64,000 nt of DNA from Enterobacter kobei (GTDB lineage: Bacteria; Pseudomonadota; Gammaproteobacteria; Enterobacterales; Enterobacteriaceae), in contig NZ_AP024590.1 of NCBI RefSeq assembly GCF_018323985.1, positions 1,984,001-2,048,000 on the forward strand, in the 5' to 3' direction. The position numbers and the translations under genes were made by a program. Below are positions 26,170 through 34,101 of this stretch, piece after piece. Every line of letters begins with the position of its first letter. Position 1 is the stretch's first letter. The notes beneath the pieces were generated by a model. The model ran no database searches and was not told where the DNA came from. It worked only from the letters and a program-made list of their open reading frames with translations.

Positions 26170-27216
26170 ATGACCGTTAAAGCTTATGGTGCCAATGCCG
26201 GCACGCTTCCTCTGGAACCAATGGATATTACCCGCCGTCAACCCGGCGCGCATGACGTTCAGATCGACATTGCCTTCTGCGGCGTCTGCCACTCCGATAT
26301 TCATCAGGTGCGCTCCGAATGGGCCGGTACGCAGTATCCCTGCGTGCCTGGACATGAAATTGTGGGCCGTGTGACCGCCGTTGGCGGACATGTTTCGGCA
26401 TTCAAAGAGGGCGATCTGGTCGGCGTCGGCTGTATCGTTGACAGCTGTAAACAGTGTGAAGACTGTGAGGAGGGGCTGGAAAATTACTGCGACGGTATGG
26501 TCGGAACGTATAACGGGCCAACGTCTGACGCGCCGGGCCATACGCTGGGCGGCTACTCACAGCAGATTGTGGTGCATGAGCGTTATGTCCTGCGCATTAC
26601 TCATCCGGAAGAGCAACTGGCTGCCGTCGCACCGTTGTTATGCGCCGGGATCACTACGTATTCGCCGCTACGCCACTGGCAGGTAGGACCGGGTAAAAAA
26701 GTGGGCGTCGTAGGCATCGGCGGCTTGGGCCATATGGGCATTAAGCTGGCCCACGCCATGGGCGCGCATGTGGTGGCTTTCACCACGTCTGAATCCAAGC
26801 GCGAGGCGGCAAAATCGCTTGGCGCGGATGAGGTGGTGGTTTCACGGAATGCCAGCGAAATGGAGGCTCACCTGAAAAGCTTCGATTTTATCCTCAATAC
26901 GGTGGCGGCTCCCCATAACCTTGATGCGTTCACCACGCTGCTTAAACGCGACGGCACCATGACGCTGGTGGGCGCGCCCGCCACGCCGCATGATTCACCC
27001 GAAGTCTTTAACCTCATTATGAAGCGCCGGGCCATTGCCGGTTCGATGATCGGCGGCATCCCTGAAACCCAGGAGATGCTGGATTTCTGTGCAGAACATG
27101 GGATTGTCGCAGACGTGGAAATGATCCGTGCTGAGCAAATTAACGAGGCTTACGAGCGCATGCTCAAAGGCGATGTTCATTACCGCTTTGTGATTGATAA
27201 CGCCACCCTGGCATAA
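26170..27216 (+). CDS. Zinc-dependent alcohol dehydrogenase (CAD/YahK type)
   Basis: 348-aa medium-chain dehydrogenase. The catalytic zinc site has Cys37 and His59-Glu60 (CGVCHSDIH, PGHEIVG). The structural zinc uses four Cys in CKQCEDCEEGLENYC. The nucleotide-binding motif GVVGIGGLGHMGIKLA is at about 178-193. It groups with cinnamyl-alcohol-dehydrogenase-like aldehyde reductases such as E. coli YahK, so NADPH reduction of aldehydes is likely, but the substrate is unknown. Co-directional with the MFS exporter, so it may detoxify what the exporter handles. Confidence 0.88.
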   Translation: MTVKAYGANAGTLPLEPMDITRRQPGAHDVQIDIAFCGVCHSDIHQVRSEWAGTQYPCVPGHEIVGRVTAVGGHVSAFKEGDLVGVGCIVDSCKQCEDCEEGLENYCDGMVGTYNGPTSDAPGHTLGGYSQQIVVHERYVLRITHPEEQLAAVAPLLCAGITTYSPLRHWQVGPGKKVGVVGIGGLGHMGIKLAHAMGAHVVAFTTSESKREAAKSLGADEVVVSRNASEMEAHLKSFDFILNTVAAPHNLDAFTTLLKRDGTMTLVGAPATPHDSPEVFNLIMKRRAIAGSMIGGIPETQEMLDFCAEHGIVADVEMIRAEQINEAYERMLKGDVHYRFVIDNATLA

Positions 27217-27281
27217 TAATAAAACCCTGACCTTTCCTTCCGTCCCGGCTTGCCATAAGCCGGGCGTTCAGTTATTATACA

Positions 27282-27297
27282 CTGTATAAATAACCAG
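27282..27297 (+). promoter_or_regulatory. LexA operator of yebG
   Basis: CTGTATAAATAACCAG is CTGT-N8-CCAG, one base from the CTGT-N8-ACAG consensus, just before yebG, a known SOS gene. A stem CCCGGCTT/AAGCCGGG at 27244-27264 without a T-run separates it from the dehydrogenase gene. Confidence 0.8.
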
Positions 27298-27314
27298 TAA
27301 TGTGAGGCTGCATC

Positions 27315-27617
27315 ATGGCGGTTGAAGTTAAATACGTAGTCATTCGTGAAGGTGAGGAAAAAATGTCTTTTGCCAGCAAAAAGGAAGCCGATGCTTATGA
27401 CAAAATGCTCGATCTGGCGGAAGTGCTGGAGAGCTGGCTGGCGCAGGGGCCGGTAACCCTTGACGACGATCAGCGTGAGCAAATGGGGATGTGGATGGCG
27501 GAACAAAAAGATACGCTGAATACCATCCTCAAATCCGGCAAGCTGCACAACGACGATACGGTTGCTGACGAAAACGTTACGGACATCCCGACGCCGAAAC
27601 GCACAAAAGCGGCCTGA
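27315..27617 (+). CDS. yebG: SOS-induced protein YebG
   Basis: 100-aa small protein of the YebG family, SOS-induced in E. coli; its molecular role is not established. The first 30 residues (MAVEVKYVVIREGEEKMSFA) match E. coli almost exactly; the C-terminal third is variable and ends PTPKRTKAA. A LexA box lies 18 bases before the ATG. Confidence 0.93.
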   Translation: MAVEVKYVVIREGEEKMSFASKKEADAYDKMLDLAEVLESWLAQGPVTLDDDQREQMGMWMAEQKDTLNTILKSGKLHNDDTVADENVTDIPTPKRTKAA

Positions 27618-27682
27618 TCCGCGCTTGCACTGCCGGTAATTTGTACCATGCTTTGAGTGGGTTAGACTCACAGGAGAAAAGC

Positions 27683-28030
27683 ATGAAAACAGCAGGGGTA
27701 GTATTCGGTCTGGTATTACTGGCGGGCAGCGTTGCAGCACAAGCCGCGAACGAAAAAACGGTGAAGTTTCCGGGATGCGAAGGGCTTAAGGAAGACGGCA
27801 TTGCCGCCGCCGTGAAGCGTGACTATTTGCAGAATCGTATTGCGCGCTGGGCGGATGATCAGGAAAAACTGGGTCAGGCCGATCCGGTGGCATGGATCAA
27901 CGTCAAAGACGTTTCCGGCAAGGACGATGTCTGGAATGTCCCGCTTATCGTGCGCGGTAAAAGCGCCGATATCCACTATCGCGTGAAGGTCGACTGCAAA
28001 GCCGGGCAGGCAGATTATCAGGCGCAGTAA
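27683..28030 (+). CDS. yebF: Secreted protein YebF
   Basis: 115-aa protein with a Sec signal peptide (MKTAGVVFGLVLLAGSVAAQA). E. coli YebF is exported to the medium through the outer-membrane porins. Two conserved Cys are present (FPGCEGL and KVDCKAG), as needed for its single disulfide, along with AVKRDYLQNRIARWADDQ. ATG 27683 with GGAGA upstream is chosen because it begins the signal peptide; an upstream in-frame start lacks one. Confidence 0.92.
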   Translation: MKTAGVVFGLVLLAGSVAAQAANEKTVKFPGCEGLKEDGIAAAVKRDYLQNRIARWADDQEKLGQADPVAWINVKDVSGKDDVWNVPLIVRGKSADIHYRVKVDCKAGQADYQAQ

Positions 28031-28126
28031 GGCCGGTGAATTTGCGCATCTTTTGCTGATTTAGACGTTTCCTGACATCCCCTCGCTTACGCTGTGGCAA
28101 CTATTATCAGCTATTCGAGGGGAATC

Positions 28127-28783
28127 ATGGCTAACTGGATGGATCAATTACAGTCGTTGCTGAAGCAAAAAGGCGCGTCGGCAACGTCGTCAGGCGATCA
28201 GGGGTTGAGCAAAATGCTCCCCGGCGCGCTTGGCGGTCTGGCGGGGCTGCTGGTTTCCAGCAAATCGTCCCGCAAGCTGTTAACCAAATATGGCTCCAGC
28301 GCGCTGCTGGTCGGCGGCGGTGCCGTCGCCGGTAGCGTACTGTGGAACAAATACAAAGACAAGGTGCGTGCAGCCCATCAGGATGAGCCGCAGTTCGGCG
28401 TGCAAACCTCACCGCTGGACGTACGTACTGAACGCCTGCTCCTTGCGCTGGTGTTCGCCGCGAAGAGTGACGGGCACATCGACGACAAAGAACGGGCCGC
28501 CATCGACGCGCAGATGCGTGAAGCGGGCGTTGAGGAGCAGGGCAGAGCGCTGGTCACGCAGGCCATCGAGCAGCCGCTGGATCCGGAACGGCTGGCGCGT
28601 GGCATTAAAAATGAAGAAGAAGCGCTGGAAGTCTATTTCCTGAGCTGTGCGGCGATTGATGTCGACCACTTTATGGAGCGTAGCTATCTGAACGCGCTGG
28701 GCGATGCCCTGAAGATCCCCCACGATGTTCGTGAAGGGATAGAACAGGATCTGAAAGCGCAAAAACAGGCGCTTCCGGGCTAA
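28127..28783 (+). CDS. yebE: DUF533 membrane-associated protein YebE
   Basis: 218-aa YebE (DUF533). It has a Gly/Leu-rich hydrophobic stretch (about 30-75, GALGGLAGLLVSSKSSRKLL and GALLVGGGAVAGSVLWNKY) and a TerB-like helical C-terminal part (LVFAAKSDGHIDDKERAAID). ATG 28127 (MANWMDQLQSLL) with GAGGGGA upstream matches E. coli. It is a Cpx envelope-stress gene in E. coli; no clear CpxR box was seen here. Function unknown. Confidence 0.9.
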   Translation: MANWMDQLQSLLKQKGASATSSGDQGLSKMLPGALGGLAGLLVSSKSSRKLLTKYGSSALLVGGGAVAGSVLWNKYKDKVRAAHQDEPQFGVQTSPLDVRTERLLLALVFAAKSDGHIDDKERAAIDAQMREAGVEEQGRALVTQAIEQPLDPERLARGIKNEEEALEVYFLSCAAIDVDHFMERSYLNALGDALKIPHDVREGIEQDLKAQKQALPG

Positions 28784-28873
28784 CTCTCTGCCCAGGGTGG
28801 CCCGCTACGCTTGCAACATGCGCGTCTTTTGCCACCCTTATAGGGTGTAAACTGCAAAAGACAGATGCTATCT

Positions 28874-30940
28874 ATGCCACCAAAAGCCAGAAAAATTCCC
28901 CACGCCATCACCGCGCATGGCGACACGCGCATCGACGATTACTACTGGCTGCGGGATGATTCACGCTCGCAGCCCGAAGTGCTTGAATACCTGCATCAGG
29001 AAAATGACTATGGCCGTGAGGTCATGGCGTCCCAGCAGGCCTTGCAGGATCGCCTGCTGGCTGAAATCGTTGAGCGCATCCCCCAGCGCGAAGTCTCCGC
29101 GCCTTACACCCGTAACGGTTACCGTTACCGTCATGTCTATGAGCCTGGTTGTGAATACGCCATCTATCAGCGCCAGTCGGTGCTCAGTTCCGAATGGGAC
29201 GAGTGGCAGGTATTACTGGACGCCAATAAACGCGCCGCGCACAGTGAGTTCTACACCCTCGGCGGGCTGGCGATTTCGCCGGATAACAACATCATGGCGC
29301 TGGCGGAAGATTATCTTTCGCGTCGCCAGTACGGTATTCGCTTTCGCAATCTGCAAACCGGCAACTGGTATCCGGAGATGCTCGATAACGTCACGCCGGA
29401 CTTTGTGTGGGTCAATGACTCGGAAACGCTGTACTACGTGCGAAAACATCCCACCACGCTGCTGCCGTATCAGGTCTGGCGACATACCGTCGGTTCCCCC
29501 GTCTGTCAGGATGAGCTGGTCTATGAGGAGCAGGACGACACCTTTTACGTCAGCCTGCACAAGACGACTTCACAGCACTATGTGGTGATCTCGCTGTCCA
29601 GCGCCACCACCAGCGAGTCACTATTGCTGGATGCCGAGTTGCCGGACGCCCAGCCGCTGCGCTTCCTGCCGCGCCGTAAAGATCATGAGTACAATCTTGA
29701 TCATTACCAGCACACCTTTTATCTGCGCTCGAACCGGGAAGGCAAAAACTTCGGTCTCTACCGCACCAAGGTACGCAGTGAAAACAAATGGGAAGTGCTG
29801 ATCCCGCCGCGTGACGCCATTATGCTGGAGGGTTTCACGCTGTTTACTGACTGGCTGGTAGTGGAAGAGCGCCAGCGGGGGCTGACCAGCCTGCGGCAGA
29901 TCAACCGCAAAACCCGTGAAGTCACCGGCATTGCCTTTGACGATCCTGCTTACGTCACCTGGCTTGCGTATAACCCGGAACCGGAGACCTCGCGCCTGCG
30001 CTACGGCTACTCCTCCCTGACCACCCCGGATACCCTGTTTGAGCTGGATATGGATACCGGCGAACGGCGCGTCATTAAGCAGACGGAAGTTCACGGTTTT
30101 GAAGCCAGCGACTACCGCAGTGAACACCTGTGGATCAAAGCCCGCGACGGCGTTGAAGTGCCGGTATCGCTGGTCTATCACCGTAAGCATTTCCGCAAAG
30201 GGCAGAATCCGATCCTGATTTACGGCTATGGCTCGTATGGTTCCAGCATGGACGCGGATTTCAGCAGCAGTCGCCTGTGCCTGCTCGATCGCGGCTTTGT
30301 CTACGCCATCGCCCATGTGCGCGGCGGTGGCGAACTGGGGCAGTCGTGGTATGAAGACGGTAAATTTCTGCACAAGAAAAACACCTTCAACGATTATATC
30401 GACGTCTGTGACGCGCTGCTCGCGCAGGGCTATGGTTCGCCACGTCATTGCTATGGCATGGGTGGGAGTGCCGGAGGGATGCTAATGGGGGTGGTCATTA
30501 ATCAGCGGCCAGGTTTGTTCCACGGGGTGATCGCCCAGGTGCCCTTTGTCGATGTGCTGACCACCATGCTGGATGAATCCATTCCGTTGACCACCGGGGA
30601 GTTTGAGGAGTGGGGCAACCCCCAGGATTCTGAATATTACACCTATATGAAAAGCTACAGTCCGTACGACAACATCCAGCGTCAGGCCTATCCGCATCTG
30701 CTGGTGACGACCGGGCTGCATGATTCTCAGGTGCAATACTGGGAGCCGGCGAAATGGGTCGCCCGGCTGCGGGAGATGAAAACCGATGACAACCTGCTGT
30801 TGCTATGCACCGATATGGATTCCGGACACGGCGGGAAATCGGGCCGCTTCAAGTCATATGAAGGGGTGGCGCTGGAATATGCCTTTCTCATCGCCCTGGC
30901 GCAGGGCACCTTACCCGGACGCCAGGTTACTGCTCGTTAA
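28874..30940 (+). CDS. ptrB: Oligopeptidase B
   Basis: 688-aa serine peptidase of the prolyl oligopeptidase family (S9A) that cuts short peptides after Arg or Lys in the cytoplasm. The seven-blade propeller covers about 75-400 and the hydrolase domain follows. The nucleophile falls at Ser532 (MGGSAGGMLMG), the number known for E. coli OpdB, which supports ATG 28874 over the ATG three codons upstream. The His is in DSGHGGKSGRFK. It overlaps the convergent exoX gene by 14 bases. Confidence 0.96.
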   Translation: MPPKARKIPHAITAHGDTRIDDYYWLRDDSRSQPEVLEYLHQENDYGREVMASQQALQDRLLAEIVERIPQREVSAPYTRNGYRYRHVYEPGCEYAIYQRQSVLSSEWDEWQVLLDANKRAAHSEFYTLGGLAISPDNNIMALAEDYLSRRQYGIRFRNLQTGNWYPEMLDNVTPDFVWVNDSETLYYVRKHPTTLLPYQVWRHTVGSPVCQDELVYEEQDDTFYVSLHKTTSQHYVVISLSSATTSESLLLDAELPDAQPLRFLPRRKDHEYNLDHYQHTFYLRSNREGKNFGLYRTKVRSENKWEVLIPPRDAIMLEGFTLFTDWLVVEERQRGLTSLRQINRKTREVTGIAFDDPAYVTWLAYNPEPETSRLRYGYSSLTTPDTLFELDMDTGERRVIKQTEVHGFEASDYRSEHLWIKARDGVEVPVSLVYHRKHFRKGQNPILIYGYGSYGSSMDADFSSSRLCLLDRGFVYAIAHVRGGGELGQSWYEDGKFLHKKNTFNDYIDVCDALLAQGYGSPRHCYGMGGSAGGMLMGVVINQRPGLFHGVIAQVPFVDVLTTMLDESIPLTTGEFEEWGNPQDSEYYTYMKSYSPYDNIQRQAYPHLLVTTGLHDSQVQYWEPAKWVARLREMKTDDNLLLLCTDMDSGHGGKSGRFKSYEGVALEYAFLIALAQGTLPGRQVTAR

Positions 30941-31589
30941 GGTAGTGCTTCAGCGTCAGACGCAGTTCCGGACTCATGCGGTCCAGGTTGTTAAACAGCC
31001 AGCGCAGGTAGCCCGGATCGCGCTCCGCCACTTCGGACACCGCTTTACCCCGGTATTTGCCAAAGGTAAAGGTAGTCATCAGTGCCGGGCGGCCAGTGAT
31101 GGTCGCCATCTGATCCGGCGTCCAGCCTGACGTATTCATGATATCGATAAGCAACGCGGCGGTGATGTAGCAGTCATACAGCGCCCGGTGATGGTGCAGG
31201 CCGGCAGGCGTTTGGACGCTCAGCTTGCGGGACTTGTACAGCGCCATATTGCTGTATTTGATCCCTGGCCACAGGCGGCGCGCCAGCTTCATAGTGCAAA
31301 TCCATTCGCCGGGCATCTCCGGCAGTACGCGCCGGTCAAAACTTGCGTTATGCGCTACGTACCATTCACTGCCCAGATAATGTGGGATCACCTCTTCGAT
31401 CCAAGGCTGATCGGCCACCATCGCTTCAGTGATGCGGTGGATAGCCATCGCCTGCGGGCTGATAGGGCGATCCGGGCGCACCAGATGGCTCATCGGATTC
31501 ACTATCTGACCGTCAATAATATCGACAGAGGCTATCTCTACAATACCGCCCTGCAAATCGCAGGTTTCGGTGTCTATCACGCGTAACAT
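30927..31589 (-). CDS. exoX: Exodeoxyribonuclease X
   Basis: 220-aa DEDDh 3'-5' exonuclease active on single-stranded DNA and involved in mismatch repair and recombination in E. coli. Motif I is VIDTETCDLQGGIVEIA, motif II VAHNASFDRRVL, motif III HHHRALYDCYITAALL. The C-terminal FTFGKYRGKAVSEVAERDPGYLRWL motif is a second conserved block of this family. holE lies just upstream on the same strand; the yobB gene found between them in E. coli K-12 is absent. Confidence 0.96.
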   Translation of the reverse strand: MLRVIDTETCDLQGGIVEIASVDIIDGQIVNPMSHLVRPDRPISPQAMAIHRITEAMVADQPWIEEVIPHYLGSEWYVAHNASFDRRVLPEMPGEWICTMKLARRLWPGIKYSNMALYKSRKLSVQTPAGLHHHRALYDCYITAALLIDIMNTSGWTPDQMATITGRPALMTTFTFGKYRGKAVSEVAERDPGYLRWLFNNLDRMSPELRLTLKHYLNEQ

Positions 31590-31616
31590 GACGTTTCCTT
31601 AGCGGGTGAGGCACAT

Positions 31617-31847
31617 TTATTTCATTTTCGGCTCATAAGGGAGCCGTGAGAGCGATACCGAGGCCAGGCGATGGGCAATCAGGCGCTCGCGGAACCAGTC
31701 ACGCAGATGCGCAGGCTGCTCGCGCTCCACCGCTTCGGCAATCACCGGCATGTTATAGCGCTCTTTAAAGGCTACGCCTGCGGCTGCCAGATCGACATTG
31801 ACTTTGTCCATCTCATCCTGAGGAAGCGTTGCGAGATTCTTGTTCAT
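31617..31847 (-). CDS. holE: DNA polymerase III theta subunit
   Basis: 76-aa theta subunit of the Pol III core, which stabilises the epsilon proofreading subunit. Length and core (EMDKVNVDLAAAGVAFKERY, NMPVIAEAVEREQP, RLIAHRLASVSLSRLPYEPK) match E. coli HolE. ATG 31847 follows CAGGAGAAG. It lies 27 bases upstream of exoX, another 3'-5' exonuclease-related gene, in the same direction. Confidence 0.96.
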   Translation of the reverse strand: MNKNLATLPQDEMDKVNVDLAAAGVAFKERYNMPVIAEAVEREQPAHLRDWFRERLIAHRLASVSLSRLPYEPKMK

Positions 31848-31983
31848 AGACTTCTCCTGAGTGTTCGGCGCAAAACTTACTAAGCCTGCTACAGAAAGGC
31901 AAGCCCGCCAGCAACCAGACTCGACTCATACATTCATCGGGGTTATTCTCATTACTGAGATATAACAAAAAGGAATGGAATAA

Positions 31984-32358
31984 ATGACTTTCATGGTATC
32001 CCGTCTCTGTTCTGCCCTGGTGCTTGTGGGCGGAATCCTCACCGCACCCGCGGTTTTTGCGCATGCTCACCTGAAACATCAGTACCCGGCAGCGGATGCT
32101 AACGTCGATGCGGCACCGCAGGCGCTGACGCTCAACTTCTCGGAAGGGATAGAGCCAAAATTCAGCGGCGTGAAAATTACCGGCGCAAAACAGCAGGATG
32201 TGAAAACCGGCCCGGTGAAACGCAATGAGAACGATAAGACGCAGTTAATTGTGCCTCTCGAGCAGGCGCTGACGCCGGGAGAGTATACCGTAGACTGGCA
32301 CGTTGTGTCGGTCGATGGACACAAAACCACGGGTAATTATCACTTCAGCGTCAGATAA
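31984..32358 (+). CDS. yobA: CopC-like periplasmic copper protein YobA
   Basis: 124-aa CopC-domain protein with a signal peptide (LCSALVLVGGILTAPAVFA) cleaved before HAHLKHQYPA, so the mature protein starts with His, as in CopC copper sites. Other family segments are PQALTLNFSEGIEP and YTVDWHVVSVDGHKTTGNYHF. It begins a yobA-yebZ-yebY operon; yebZ starts 3 bases after its stop. The set is linked to copper uptake or handling in E. coli. Confidence 0.93.
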   Translation: MTFMVSRLCSALVLVGGILTAPAVFAHAHLKHQYPAADANVDAAPQALTLNFSEGIEPKFSGVKITGAKQQDVKTGPVKRNENDKTQLIVPLEQALTPGEYTVDWHVVSVDGHKTTGNYHFSVR

Positions 32359-32361
32359 CCG

Positions 32362-33231
32362 ATGCTGGCGTTTCTCTACATCGCGTTGCGATTTATCCAT
32401 TTTGCGACCCTGATGCTGGCAACCGGCAGCGCCTGGTTCAGTGCCATACTGGCACCTGCCGCACTGCAACCCGTGATGATCCAGCATTTTAAGCGCCTGC
32501 AACGCATCACGCTCGCCCTGTGTGCCATCAGCGCACTACTGATGTTTGCCGTGCAGGGCGGCATGATGGGCAATGGCTTTCAGGATACGCTGCGGCCCGA
32601 CATTTGGCTTGCGGTAGCGCAGACGCAGTTTGGCAGCGTCTGGCTGTGGCAAATGCTGCTGGCGGTGGTAACACTGGCGGTAATGCTTGTGCAGCCGCGC
32701 AGTCAGGGCCGATTATTCGGTCTGCTCGTCGCGCAGTTGCTGTTGCAGGCCGCGGTCGGCCATGCGGCAATGCATGACGGGCTGACCGGCATAGCGCAGC
32801 GCATGAACCATGCCCTGCATCTGATCTGTGCGACGGCCTGGTTTGGCGGTCTGCTACCGGTCATATTCTGCACGCGACAGGCTGAGGGACACCGGCGTGA
32901 TGCGGCGATCACTACGCTGATGCGCTTTTCCCGCGCCACCCATCTGGCGGTGGCGCTGGTTATCGTCACCGGCATCGTCAATGCGCTGTTGATCCAGGGG
33001 ATTGCGTTACCCTGGCAGAGCGATTATGGTCGCCTTCTTTTGTGCAAATGTGCGCTGGTGCTGGTGATGCTGGTAATTGCTGTCGTGAATCGTTATGTTC
33101 TGGTGCCACGCTTCCGTACGCAGGGCCGTCAGGCGCAGACACTGTTTATTCGCATGACCCAGACAGAAGTGATGCTGGGGACGCTGGTGCTGGCACTGGT
33201 CAGCCTGTTCGCAACGCTTGAACCTTTTTGA
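32362..33231 (+). CDS. yebZ: CopD-family inner membrane protein YebZ
   Basis: 289-aa integral membrane protein of the CopD family with about eight membrane segments. It is thought to pass copper from the CopC-like YobA across the inner membrane. Conserved His residues lie in RFIHFATLMLATGSAWF, VGHAAMHDG and RMNHALHLICATAWFGGLLPV. It is the second gene of the operon, between yobA and yebY, with short spacers of 3 and 16 bases. Confidence 0.93.
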   Translation: MLAFLYIALRFIHFATLMLATGSAWFSAILAPAALQPVMIQHFKRLQRITLALCAISALLMFAVQGGMMGNGFQDTLRPDIWLAVAQTQFGSVWLWQMLLAVVTLAVMLVQPRSQGRLFGLLVAQLLLQAAVGHAAMHDGLTGIAQRMNHALHLICATAWFGGLLPVIFCTRQAEGHRRDAAITTLMRFSRATHLAVALVIVTGIVNALLIQGIALPWQSDYGRLLLCKCALVLVMLVIAVVNRYVLVPRFRTQGRQAQTLFIRMTQTEVMLGTLVLALVSLFATLEPF

Positions 33232-33247
33232 ATAACTGGCGAAGACA

Positions 33248-33586
33248 ATGAAGAAAAGTATTCTCTCTCTGTTATTACTTACCTGTTCCGCCGCCGCGCT
33301 GGCCGCCCCGACAGTGATCACGGTGAGCCGTTTTGAAGTCGGCAAAGACAAATGGGCCTTTAATCGGGAAGAGGTGATGTTAACCTGCCGACCGGGCCAC
33401 GCGCTGTTTGCGATTAATCCGTCGACGCTGGTGCAATATCCGCTGAATGACGCGGCGCAAAAGCAGGTGGACAGCGGCCAGGCCAAGGGCACCTCTATCA
33501 GTGTGATCCAGGTCGACAATCCGCATAAAAGCGGTGAAAAAATGAGCCTCGCTCCGTTTATTGAACGCGCTGAAAAGCTCTGTTAA
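33248..33586 (+). CDS. yebY: DUF2511 periplasmic protein YebY
   Basis: 112-aa protein with a signal peptide (MKKSILSLLLLTCSAAALAA). The mature part has two Cys (VMLTCRPGHALFAINPS and the C-terminal EKLC), likely a disulfide. It is the last gene of yobA-yebZ-yebY; reports in E. coli link YebY to copper/heme handling. It ends at a bidirectional terminator that also serves the antisense SraC RNA. Confidence 0.9.
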   Translation: MKKSILSLLLLTCSAAALAAPTVITVSRFEVGKDKWAFNREEVMLTCRPGHALFAINPSTLVQYPLNDAAQKQVDSGQAKGTSISVIQVDNPHKSGEKMSLAPFIERAEKLC

Positions 33587-33613
33587 ATCCCAAAAATATC
33601 TTTTTGATTTCCC

Positions 33614-33656
33614 ATAAAAAAACCGCAGCCCTCATACAGAAGTGCTGCGGTTTTTG
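33614..33656. terminator. Bidirectional terminator between yebY and SdsR
   Basis: AACCGCAGC (33621-33629) pairs with GCTGCGGTT (33644-33652), with T-run on the plus strand and an A-run to the left giving a T-run on the minus strand. It would end yebY on one strand and SraC on the other. Confidence 0.85.
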
Positions 33657-33742
33657 GCTTTTATGGCGTGACTGTCACCGGATTTTCCAGACCGCTTCTG
33701 ACGCAGACTGGAAAAGCTGGCACTGTCATCTATTCTTAAAGT

Positions 33743-33847
33743 GCCAGGCGTAGTTTGCCTGCATTAATGCCAACTTTTAGCGCACGGCTCTCTCCCAAGA
33801 GCCATTTCCCTGGACCGAATACAGGAATCGTATTCGGTCTTTTTTTA
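33743..33847 (+). ncRNA. sdsR: Small RNA SdsR (RyeB)
   Basis: About 104-nt Hfq-dependent small RNA made in stationary phase under sigma S; in E. coli and Salmonella it represses ompD, mutS and others. Recognised from the conserved body GCCTGCATTAATGCCAACTT and GCGCACGGCTCTCTCCCAAG, and the 3' terminator ACCGAATAC...GTATTCGGT with TTTTTTT (33814-33847). A TATTCT element at 33731-33736 suits a sigma S -10. It lies in its standard place downstream of yebY. Confidence 0.92.
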
Positions 33848-34101
33848 TTCTTTTTTCACATCAAAAGCCTGGCAAGCAGGCGGCTTTGCAGCGCCGTTTG
33901 CCTGCCATGGGTTACAAGGTAAACGTTTTTTGGAGCGTATCCAACCCCTTTTTTAGGCGCTTTTTGCGTTCATCCCGCGTGGCGGCGCTGAAAATGATAT
34001 TCACGTGGCACGGGAAGGTTAAATAAAACTAATTGATGTGTAGTATTGTCACGGGTCATTTCATTATTTTCTGTGCGCGTAAATATTCACGAAGGTTATA
34101 T

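Larger units (their letters stand above)
33612..33870 (-). ncRNA. ryeA: Antisense small RNA SraC (RyeA), approximate limits
   Basis: In E. coli SraC is encoded opposite SdsR and fully overlaps it. Here the opposite strand ends in the terminator at 33614-33656, with seven T residues on that strand. The 5' end is uncertain and is placed by analogy; the two RNAs would pair and be cut by RNase III. Confidence 0.5.

Noticed and set aside
29621..30448. 275-codon open frame on the minus strand inside ptrB
   Set aside because: Antisense shadow of ptrB, which has all catalytic motifs.
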